From assembly GCA_025454815.1 (NCBI GenBank), contig JALONR010000036.1, positions 1-49,779 on the forward strand: a DNA stretch of 49,779 nt, written 5' to 3'. Every line of letters starts with the position of its first letter. Positions within the stretch are counted from its first letter, which is position 1. Below are positions 43,591 through 49,779 of the stretch, piece by piece. A program made the position numbers and the translations under genes. Origin of the DNA: Bacteroidales bacterium. GTDB lineage: Bacteria; Bacteroidota; Bacteroidia; Bacteroidales; VadinHA17. A model generated the notes under the pieces. The model saw only the letters and a list, made by a program, of their open reading frames with translations. It was not told where the DNA came from and made no database searches.

Positions 43591-45135
43591 ATGGGGCCAT
43601 ACAGATCATGCAAGACAGAGATGGCCCTGGTTGCCTGCCTGCTGATGCTCTCACTTCAGGCATTTACACAGGAGAGCGTCCTTGACAGGCCTGTCAGGCT
43701 GCCGGGAGCCAGTATAAAGGCATCCAGAGCCCTTGGTGATATAACCAGGCTCACCGGTTATCTCTTTACATATGACTCCCAGATAATCAATTCAAACAGA
43801 ACGTTCTCCCTTCCTGGTGAGGAGATGCCTGTGAGGGCGATCCTCGATTCAGTGGCTGGTGACCCGACTGTAAATTACCTCGTCCAGGGAAGACATATAA
43901 TTCTCTACCGCCTGACGGCAATGCCGGAGAAGCCTTCACCCCCGGCTGACTCCCTGCCGGTGTTCGTTTCCGTCGGCGGCAGGATAGTGGACGCCGAAAC
44001 AAATGAACCCCTCCCCTTCGCAACAATCGGGATCAGCCACAGGGGCAGAGGGACAGTGACCAATTTCAACGGCGACTTCATTCTCCGGATAAGCGAGGAA
44101 TGTCTTGAGGATACCCTAACAGTATCATATGTCGGTTACGTCAACCGGCTTCTGCCCGTAAAAAGCCTGCCGGGAAACGTGATGACCATTACAATGGACA
44201 GGGACTACATACCTATCCCAGAGATCATAATCAGGGCACAGGACCCGCTTCTTATCCTCAGGAGAACCATCTCTTCCGCAGCATCAAACTACGGAACCAC
44301 ACCGGCAATACTGACAGGCTTCTACCGTGAAGGAGTCTACCGGAAAAAAGAACCACAGATCTACTCCGAGGCAGTGGTCAGGATTTACAAGAGTCCATAT
44401 GCCAGGTCACTGCAGAATGACCAGATCAAAGTGATACGCAGCCGAAAGATCGAGAACCTGGAGGCAAAGGACACACTTGCAGTAAGGCTCAAGGCCGGAC
44501 TTAGCGCCACCCTGTCACTCGACGGCATGAGACACCTGTTTGATTTCCTCGACCCGCAGTCATTTGACACCTATGAATACCACCTGAGGGATATTGTCAC
44601 AATTGACGGGGAGACAGCTTACGTGATCTCGTTCAAACAGAAACAATGGGTTACCGAACCGCTGATGCAGGGTGATATCTATATCAATGTAGACAACTAC
44701 AGCGTCATGCTTGCAGAATTCGAGGTCAACCCTCTCTATGTTGACCAGACAGGTGAATCCTTCATCAGCAGGTTGCCGAAGGACTATTCCATGAAGCCTG
44801 AATATGTCAGGTACAGGACCCGGTACAGAAATGTTGACGGAAGGTATTACCTGTCACACGTCCGCGGCGATCTCGGGTTTATGGCCAGGGGACGCAAGAA
44901 GGTCTTCAGCAGCCGTTTCAACATCTTTTTCGAGCTTGCCATTACAGAACACCGCACAGATGATGTAGCCAGATTTGACCATGAGGAGCTGGCGCCCGCA
45001 TATTCAATCTTCTCCCTCACAATTAACGGCTATGATGCCGGCTTCTGGAGGGACTTTGACTTCCTGAAGCCTGAGGAAGACCTGGTTGAAGCGCTTGACA
45101 AGCTTAAAATCAGGCTGGGTGAGTTTAACGACTGA
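43591..45135 (+). CDS. Secreted STN + carboxypeptidase-regulatory-like protein (paralogue 2, after FecR)
   Basis: A 514-residue protein. After a signal peptide (to about 26) comes an STN module (about 45-108: SRALGDITRLTGYLFTYD, VRAILDSVAG, VQGRHIILYRL). A regulatory-like sandwich (about 128-205: GGRIVDAETNEP, VTNFNGDF, VSYVGYVN) follows, then a long domain shared with the protein at 40735-42036 (LTGFYREGVYRKK; YVISFKQKQ; FFELAITEHRTDD; DAGFWRDFDFLKPE). In FecA-type receptors the STN domain signals to FecR, but such receptors carry a TonB barrel, which is missing here. Therefore it may be a sensor without transport. The function of the shared domain is unknown. Confidence 0.85.
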   Translation: MGPYRSCKTEMALVACLLMLSLQAFTQESVLDRPVRLPGASIKASRALGDITRLTGYLFTYDSQIINSNRTFSLPGEEMPVRAILDSVAGDPTVNYLVQGRHIILYRLTAMPEKPSPPADSLPVFVSVGGRIVDAETNEPLPFATIGISHRGRGTVTNFNGDFILRISEECLEDTLTVSYVGYVNRLLPVKSLPGNVMTITMDRDYIPIPEIIIRAQDPLLILRRTISSAASNYGTTPAILTGFYREGVYRKKEPQIYSEAVVRIYKSPYARSLQNDQIKVIRSRKIENLEAKDTLAVRLKAGLSATLSLDGMRHLFDFLDPQSFDTYEYHLRDIVTIDGETAYVISFKQKQWVTEPLMQGDIYINVDNYSVMLAEFEVNPLYVDQTGESFISRLPKDYSMKPEYVRYRTRYRNVDGRYYLSHVRGDLGFMARGRKKVFSSRFNIFFELAITEHRTDDVARFDHEELAPAYSIFSLTINGYDAGFWRDFDFLKPEEDLVEALDKLKIRLGEFND

Positions 45136-45244
45136 ATTTCTTCTTATCCGCCGGCCCGGAAATGAACCCGGCACAGCTTTGATTGTCAGCCGTATACGAA
45201 AACAATCTGCCTGTCACCTCCGTAACTGCTAATAACAAGGCTAT

Positions 45245-46264
45245 CTAATAACTTTCAAGAATCCTGTACAGTGCCGTAAGGTCGGGTGTAAGAATTATCT
45301 CAGTCCTTCTGTTTTTCTGGCGGGCATCAACCGTTTTAGCAGGATCTACCGGCATATATTCGCTCCTGCCGGAGGCCACCAGCCTTTTGGGATTGATATG
45401 GGTATCCTGTGTCAGGACCCTTACCACCGTGGTTGCCCTTTTGACACTCAGGTCCCAGTTGTCAAGTATCTGCTGGCCGGCAGCTGCTCTGTAGGGAACA
45501 TCATCGGTGTGTCCTTCAATGGTAATGGTGATATCCGGGTTCCGCTCAAGCAGTGCACCAAGTTTGCGCAGGGCAGTCCGGCCATTGGCGTCAATTTCAT
45601 AGCTTCCGGTCTTGAAAAGCAGTTTGTCATCCATTGATACATAGACCTGGCCGTTTTTCATTGACACCGTCAGGCCATTGTTCTCAAACCCGAATAACGC
45701 ATCTGAAACCTTGTCCTTCAGGGCTTTCACCGCTTTCTGCTGGGCATCAAGCATCTTTTCGAGCTCCGCAAGGCGTGCATTCCGCTTCTCAAGCTCATAG
45801 GTGAGTTCCTCCAGGGTTGCCTTCTTGGTGTCAAGGTTCATCTCGAGGTCACGCATAAGGTCCTCCCTCTGCTTAAGCTCCGTCTGTGCCTGCCGCAGCT
45901 CCGCAAGAAGCCTTTGTGTTTCCTGCGCCCTGCCTGCTGCAAGTTCTGTCTGCGCCCTCTGCAGTTCATCGTAACGTGTTGATAACCGGTTTACCTCATC
46001 CCTTGCCAGGGTTAGCTCCGTACGCGATTTTTCCAGGTCAGCGCTCAGCTTCCCGGTATCCTCGGTGAGCTGCCTCGACCTGGCTGTCAGTTCCCTGTTT
46101 GACATTGTAAGCCAGATGTTCTCCGCCTTGAGTGAATCACGTTCTGACATCAGCATCAGATTCCTGTCGGTGAGACTGTTGTATCTCTTCCCCGTAACGC
46201 AGGAGACCGTCATCAGCGCAATCAACAGTACCGGGAAAAGAGTTTTAGGTGCTTTCATGACCAT
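45245..46264 (-). CDS. OmpA-family lipoprotein with long coiled coil
   Basis: A 339-residue protein. An N-terminal lipobox (LMTVSC) is followed by about 160 residues of heptad-rich coiled coil (about 28-190; e.g. LAELRQAQTELKQREDLMRDLE). The C-terminal OmpA/MotB peptidoglycan-binding domain (about 215-332) has LLFKTGSYEIDANG, TITIEGHTDDVPY, LSVKRATTVVRVL and RQKNRRTEIIL. The protein would tether the outer membrane to peptidoglycan at a distance set by the coil. An in-frame start two codons later (MKAPKTL) is equally good. It is convergent with the STN protein gene and has a 300-nt spacer upstream to dxs. Confidence 0.93.
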   Translation of the reverse strand: MVMKAPKTLFPVLLIALMTVSCVTGKRYNSLTDRNLMLMSERDSLKAENIWLTMSNRELTARSRQLTEDTGKLSADLEKSRTELTLARDEVNRLSTRYDELQRAQTELAAGRAQETQRLLAELRQAQTELKQREDLMRDLEMNLDTKKATLEELTYELEKRNARLAELEKMLDAQQKAVKALKDKVSDALFGFENNGLTVSMKNGQVYVSMDDKLLFKTGSYEIDANGRTALRKLGALLERNPDITITIEGHTDDVPYRAAAGQQILDNWDLSVKRATTVVRVLTQDTHINPKRLVASGRSEYMPVDPAKTVDARQKNRRTEIILTPDLTALYRILESY

Positions 46265-46485
46265 GCTGGTTTTATCCTTTCCATAATATGCGAATTAAAC
46301 AATAAATGGCAAATGCTGTTCTTAATTGTCAGATGATTAATTAACAACTGCCATTATTTACCACAACAGGATGACAGATAATATTCATGGCCCATAATAG
46401 TCCGGGCGATCTTTCTTCCGGCATGGCAGCTGCGGGAAGAGGGTTATTCAGGAAATCCTGCCGGACCTTAACCTGTTTGAGCAAC

Positions 46486-46503
46486 GGACATGGTACCATG
46501 TCC
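46486..46503. promoter_or_regulatory. 18-bp perfect palindrome, candidate operator near the dxs promoter
   Basis: GGACATGGTACCATGTCC is fully self-complementary over 9+9 bp. It sits just upstream of the expected -33 position of the promoter at 46529-46537. Perfect palindromes of this size are typical sites for dimeric regulators. Confidence 0.55.
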
Positions 46504-46528
46504 ACTTCGGCAAAAAATAAAATATAAG

Positions 46529-46537
46529 TATCTTTGA
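46529..46537 (+). promoter_or_regulatory. Probable -7 box for dxs
   Basis: TATCTTTGA fits TAnnTTTG, 27 nt before the dxs ATG; the -33 would be TTC at 46506-46508 (20-nt spacing), one mismatch from TTG. Confidence 0.55.
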
Positions 46538-46564
46538 ACCGTCACTTGACAATCTGAAATTTAA

Positions 46565-48487
46565 ATGTCATCATCAGACCGGCTGTTAGACAGGATAAAC
46601 ACGCCTGAGGATCTCAGGAAACTTGACAGGCTTGACCTGGTCAGGCTCAGCAATGAGCTCAGGCAGCATATCATTGATGAGGTCAGCACTAACCCGGGCC
46701 ATTTCGGGGCAAGCCTGGGAGTGGTTGAACTGACCGTGGCACTGCATTATGTCTATAATACCCCGTTTGACAAGATTGTCTGGGATGTAGGGCACCAGGC
46801 TTACGGACATAAGATTCTGACAGGCAGGAAGGCACAGTTCCATACCAACAGGAAATATAAAGGGATAAGCGGATTCCCCCGTATGGCAGAAAGCGAATAC
46901 GATGCCTTCGGCGTGGGGCACTCCTCAACATCCATTTCGGCAGCCCTGGGCATGGCCGTTGCCGCCAGCGCAACCGGAGAGAAAAGAAAAGTGGTGGCTG
47001 TGATAGGCGACGGCGCACTGCAGGCAGGGCTTGCTTTCGAGGGACTCAATAACGCAGGGAACCAGAAAGCTGACCTTCTTGTAATCCTGAATGACAATAA
47101 TATCTCTATCGACGAAAGTGTAGGCGCTCTTAAGGAATACCTCCTTGACATAACCACCAGCCAGACCTACAACAGGTTCAAGGACAGATTGTGGCGCCTT
47201 CTCGGCCGGTACAAGAGGGTCGGTAACAGGGCAAGGCTGCTGGCAGCCCAGCTGGAGAACGGTATCAAGGGGACTGTTCTTGAACAGAGTAATCTCTTCG
47301 AAGCCCTAAAATTCAGGTATTTCGGCCCTATCGACGGCCATGATGTACTTCACCTTACCAGGGTGCTCGAAGACCTTAAGACCATTCCAGGGCCAAAGCT
47401 CCTTCATTGTGTCACCGTTAAGGGTAAGGGATTCCCGAAAGCTGAGGAACATAAGACCATCTTTCATGCACCGGGTAAATTTGACAAATGCACCGGTGAA
47501 CTTATCAAACCGGCAGAATGTTCAAAACACCCTCTCTACCAGGAAGTATTCGGCCATACCATACTGGAACTGGCACGGCAGAATGAAAAGATTGTCGGAA
47601 TTACCCCGGCCATGCCTACCGGTTGCTCCCTGAACATAATGATGAAGGAGATGCCAGACAGGGCATTTGACGTCGGAATATGTGAACAGCACGCGGTGAC
47701 TTTCTCGGCAGGGCTGGCAGCAAACGGGCTCCTGCCATTCTGCAATATCTATTCATCCTTCATGCAGCGTGCATATGACCAGGTGGTGCATGACGTTGCC
47801 ATACAGGGTTTAAAGGTTGTCTTTTGCATGGACCGCGGCGGGCTGGTAGGCACTGACGGTGCAACACACCACGGTTTCTTTGATATAGCATTCATGCGCA
47901 ATATCCCGGGAATGATCACCTCGGCACCGATGGATGAGGTTGAACTGCGGAACATGATGTATACGGCACAGCTTGACAGCGTAAAGGGGCCCTTCAGCAT
48001 CCGTTACCCCCGGGGTACCGGGATGGTATGTGACTGGAGACAGCCCTTTAAGGAGATTCCCGTCGGACGCGCAAGGCTCATAAGTGAAGGTGATGACATC
48101 GCCGTGCTGAGCCTGGGTCATCCGGGTAATTTTGTGGTTGAAGCGGCCAGGGCTCTCCGGGCTGAAGGAATTTCAGTTCTGCACTATGATATGCGTTTTG
48201 CCAACCCTCTTGATGAAGAAGTACTTCACACCGTTATGAAACGATTCAAAAGAATCATCACGGTGGAGGACGGCATGATCAAGGGAGGCTTTGGCAGTGC
48301 CGTGCTTGAATTTGCCTCGGATAACGGATATACTGTTGAGGTGAAGCGCATGGGAATTCCCGACTACTTTGTGGAACATGGTACCCAGCAGGAACTGTGG
48401 CATGAGTGCGGGTATGATGCTTCCGGCATTGAGAAGGCCATTCTTCAGACAGTCGGCAGCCGGCATTCGGCGGTCGGCAATCATTAA
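46565..48487 (+). CDS. dxs: 1-deoxy-D-xylulose-5-phosphate synthase
   Basis: A 640-residue thiamine-diphosphate enzyme that joins pyruvate and glyceraldehyde-3-phosphate, the first step of the MEP isoprenoid pathway. Markers: VGHQAYGHKILTGR, GVGHSSTSISAALGMA, the thiamine-binding VIGDGALQAG ... LNDNNISID, the transketolase DVGICEQHAVTFSAGLA (catalytic Glu) and MDRGGLVGTDGATHHG. The final 12 codons after KAILQ (TVGSRHSAVGNH) do not look like family sequence and are encoded by the 7-nt-period repeat at 48454-48481. Single gene with its own promoter. Confidence 0.97.
   Translation: MSSSDRLLDRINTPEDLRKLDRLDLVRLSNELRQHIIDEVSTNPGHFGASLGVVELTVALHYVYNTPFDKIVWDVGHQAYGHKILTGRKAQFHTNRKYKGISGFPRMAESEYDAFGVGHSSTSISAALGMAVAASATGEKRKVVAVIGDGALQAGLAFEGLNNAGNQKADLLVILNDNNISIDESVGALKEYLLDITTSQTYNRFKDRLWRLLGRYKRVGNRARLLAAQLENGIKGTVLEQSNLFEALKFRYFGPIDGHDVLHLTRVLEDLKTIPGPKLLHCVTVKGKGFPKAEEHKTIFHAPGKFDKCTGELIKPAECSKHPLYQEVFGHTILELARQNEKIVGITPAMPTGCSLNIMMKEMPDRAFDVGICEQHAVTFSAGLAANGLLPFCNIYSSFMQRAYDQVVHDVAIQGLKVVFCMDRGGLVGTDGATHHGFFDIAFMRNIPGMITSAPMDEVELRNMMYTAQLDSVKGPFSIRYPRGTGMVCDWRQPFKEIPVGRARLISEGDDIAVLSLGHPGNFVVEAARALRAEGISVLHYDMRFANPLDEEVLHTVMKRFKRIITVEDGMIKGGFGSAVLEFASDNGYTVEVKRMGIPDYFVEHGTQQELWHECGYDASGIEKAILQTVGSRHSAVGNH
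48454..48481 (+). repeat. Degenerate heptanucleotide repeat at the 3' end of dxs
   Basis: Four units: CGGCAGC, CGGCATT, CGGCGGT, CGGCAAT (consensus NGGCANN). They encode part of the last residues of Dxs and end six bases before the end of the TAA stop. The seven bases before (AGACAGT) may be a more degraded unit. Confidence 0.75.
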
Positions 48488-48576
48488 AACACAGCTGTTG
48501 CGCACATCACGATGCCGCAGCAGGAGACATTAATATCAACCCCGGGCCGAAGGCCTTAAAGTATCAGTTAACCAAC

Positions 48577-49362
48577 ATGAAAAAACTCCTCCTCCTCACC
48601 ACCGTGACCCTCCTGATCTCCTCCTGCGCTTCCAGGCCGAAGGAACAGTGGATACAGCTCTTCAACGGCCAGGACCTGGAAGGCTGGGTAATCAAGATCA
48701 AAGGTTCGCCCCTGGGCGAGAACTACAAAAACACTTTCAGGGTCGAAGACGGTATAATGAAGGTCTCGTATTCCGAATATGACACCTTCAGGTATGAATT
48801 CGGACACATTTACTACAGGGAACCATTCTCTTCCTATAAGCTTAGAGTTGAGTACCGGTTTACAGGAGAGCAGCTTCCCGGCGGTCCCTCATGGGGATTC
48901 CGCAACAGCGGTATAATGTTTCATTGCCAGGATCCGGCTGCTATAGGACTGAACCAGGACTGGCCGGTATCTGTTGAGGTACAGTTCCTGGGCAGCACTG
49001 CAGAGCGGGAGACGCCAACGATGAACGTCTGTACTCCCCATACCCATATCATGATGGGAGACTCCCTGGTAACGCAGCATTGTACCAGGTCTTTATCAAA
49101 ATACTTTTATGGTGATGATTGGGTAACCGCGGAGCTGGTGGTTTACGCTGACAGCATCATCCATCATATAGTCAACGGAGACACGGTTCTGACATATAAT
49201 AAACCGCAGATAGGCGGAGATCTTCCTGAAGGTTTCAACCTGCCGGAGGGTACTCCCCTGAAGGAGGGTTACATAGCATTGCAGTCGGAATCACACCCTG
49301 TTGAGTTCAGGAAGGTGGAGATACTTGAATTAAGGCAGCAGGCAGAAGGCAACAGGCAGTAG
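48577..49362 (+). CDS. DUF1080 (3-keto-disaccharide-hydrolase-type) lipoprotein
   Basis: A 261-residue protein. The lipobox is LISSC (Cys17), followed by WIQLFNGQDLEGWVIKI, the classic DUF1080 opening. The concanavalin-like fold continues with SYKLRVEYRF, GFRNSGIMFHCQDP, SVEVQFLG and GYIALQSESHPVEFRKVEIL. Some members hydrolyse 3-keto-glycosides after oxidoreductase action, but no oxidoreductase gene is beside it. The last nine residues (RQQAEGNRQ) are encoded by the 7-nt repeat at 49333-49360. No partner genes are visible, so the substrate is open. Confidence 0.92.
   Translation: MKKLLLLTTVTLLISSCASRPKEQWIQLFNGQDLEGWVIKIKGSPLGENYKNTFRVEDGIMKVSYSEYDTFRYEFGHIYYREPFSSYKLRVEYRFTGEQLPGGPSWGFRNSGIMFHCQDPAAIGLNQDWPVSVEVQFLGSTAERETPTMNVCTPHTHIMMGDSLVTQHCTRSLSKYFYGDDWVTAELVVYADSIIHHIVNGDTVLTYNKPQIGGDLPEGFNLPEGTPLKEGYIALQSESHPVEFRKVEILELRQQAEGNRQ
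49333..49360 (+). repeat. Degenerate heptanucleotide repeat at the 3' end of the DUF1080 gene
   Basis: Four units AGGCAGC, AGGCAGA, AGGCAAC, AGGCAGT, the same NGGCANN consensus and phase as the array ending dxs. The TAG stop (49360-49362) overlaps the last unit. Confidence 0.75.
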
Positions 49363-49412
49363 TGGGGTTTTCAAATATTTATCCTATTTTCGCATCCTGC
49401 TAATTTCCATAA

Positions 49413-49447
49413 CTGCTGACTGCCATTTGCGAGCTGCAGACTGGCAG
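49413..49447 (-). repeat. Inverted heptanucleotide repeat downstream of the DUF1080 gene
   Basis: On the plus strand, units CTGCTGA, CTGCCAT, TTGCGAG, CTGCAGA, CTGGCAG keep a strict 7-nt spacing (TGC at 49414, 49421, 49428, 49435). It is roughly the reverse complement of the NGGCANN family. Facing the array at 49333-49360, it could form a loose hairpin at the 3' end of the message. Confidence 0.6.
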
Positions 49448-49449
49448 AC

Positions 49450-49541
49450 GCCCGGATGGCAGGATCGAGCGTAAAAAGGCAGCCCGGTGGGCTGACTTAG
49501 CGAAGGGGCCGGATAACAGGGGAGGAAATTCCGCCATCCGG
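49450..49541 (+). ncRNA. Candidate structured element between the DUF1080 gene and tRNA-Leu
   Basis: CCGGATGGC (49452-49460) can pair with GCCATCCGG (49533-49541), closing a 92-nt segment that contains a further 6-bp hairpin CAGCCC-GGT-GGGCTG (49480-49494). No known RNA family was recognised and no promoter is clear. It may also be part of an intergenic repeat. Confidence 0.35.
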
Positions 49542-49609
49542 ATGAGGAGAAGTAACAAATTGTTGTTTGTAGATTAATTTAGCAATAAAAGAAAGACAAT
49601 GTTGATAAT

Positions 49610-49693
49610 GCCCGGATGGCGGAATTGGTAGACGCGCTGGTCTCAAACACCAGTGGCAGCGATGCTGTGCCGGTTCGATCCCGGCTCCGGGTA
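49610..49693 (+). tRNA. tRNA-Leu (anticodon CAA)
   Basis: 84 nt with a full cloverleaf: acceptor GCCCGGA/TCCGGGT (G1-U72 wobble, as in E. coli tRNA-Leu), D-arm around TGGCGGAATTGGTAGACGC, anticodon arm CTGGT-CTCAAAC-ACCAG giving CAA (reads UUG), a long class-II variable arm (GGCAGCGATGCTGT) and T-arm GCCGG-TTCGATC-CCGGC. Discriminator A; CCA is not encoded. TAATTTAGC (49575-49583) is a one-mismatch -7 box upstream. Confidence 0.97.
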
Positions 49694-49779
49694 CTGATAA
49701 ACTCCAGTTTCATCTGGGGGGTCAGGCAATGATGCACAGGTAAAATGCTTAAGGGTCCTGTCTGATGATATCAATTCAC

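Larger units (their letters stand above)
46265..46564. other. Divergent intergenic region between OmpA-lipoprotein gene and dxs
   Basis: 300 nt with no convincing gene. It holds the 18-bp palindrome at 46486-46503 and a likely dxs promoter at 46529-46537. The OmpA-side half is AT-rich, but I saw no clear -7 box there on the minus strand. Confidence 0.5.

Noticed and set aside
45136..45244. GC-rich partial inverted repeat GCCGG/CCGGC between convergent genes as terminator
   Set aside because: Only 5 bp with a long loop and no T-tract; not strong enough to list.
1..49779. CRISPR array, insertion sequence, integrase or prophage genes
   Set aside because: No regularly spaced identical repeats of CRISPR size and no transposase/integrase motif were found on either strand.

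Overview
The window is about 50 kb of a Bacteroidota chromosome, most likely from the Bacteroidales or a related order. The evidence is: SusC/SusD pairs; many lipoproteins with short SxxC-type lipoboxes; a FecI-type ECF sigma/FecR pair whose FecR has the C-terminal extension usual in this phylum; promoters matching the Bacteroidetes consensus (TTG, about 20 nt, TAnnTTTGC); and family-specific proteins such as DUF2723 and DUF2892. No transposase, integrase, CRISPR array or rRNA was seen.

Left part (1-20654): a polysaccharide-utilisation region. The minus-strand operon 20654->6566 encodes SusC, SusD, a DUF5123/DUF4957-like surface lipoprotein with FN3 and beta-helix regions, a GH43, a CE12-GH28 fusion, a PL1 pectate lyase and an alpha/beta-hydrolase fused to a domain I cannot name. 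Together these read as a pectin (homogalacturonan/rhamnogalacturonan with arabinan or xylan decoration) system: capture at the surface, deacetylation, backbone lysis and hydrolysis, debranching, and TonB-dependent import. A hairpin separates the binding/import genes from the enzyme genes. A second SusC/SusD pair (4556->1, SusD cut by the window edge) lies beyond a convergent amidohydrolase of the N-acyl-D-amino-acid deacylase type (4885-6543). That amidohydrolase lacks the usual HxH and Cys metal ligands.

Middle part (20848-32259): an ABC transporter with fused ATPase and permease, whose first ~37 codons appear to be in a different frame, is followed by a lipoprotein and a small secreted protein. 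Tail to tail with these lies a tight six-gene operon on the minus strand: guanine deaminase, 3-methyladenine DNA glycosylase, DUF2723 membrane glycosyltransferase-like protein, polysaccharide deacetylase, PurD and a polytopic membrane protein.

Housekeeping block (32500-37138): rplM-rpsI, rpsB-tsf, a small DUF2892 membrane protein, pyrH and frr, with clear promoters and intrinsic terminators.

Right part (37177-49779): a penicillin-acylase-type Ntn hydrolase and a radical SAM/SPASM protein on the minus strand; an ECF sigma/FecR pair bracketed by two paralogous secreted proteins (the second carrying an STN signalling domain without any TonB barrel); an OmpA-type lipoprotein with a long coiled coil; dxs; a DUF1080 lipoprotein; and tRNA-Leu(CAA). 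Two adjacent genes (dxs and the DUF1080 gene) end inside degenerate 7-nt-period repeats, with a third array in inverted orientation just downstream. These repeats, the barrel-less FecI/R locus and the unnamed domain in the pectin locus are the most unusual items.
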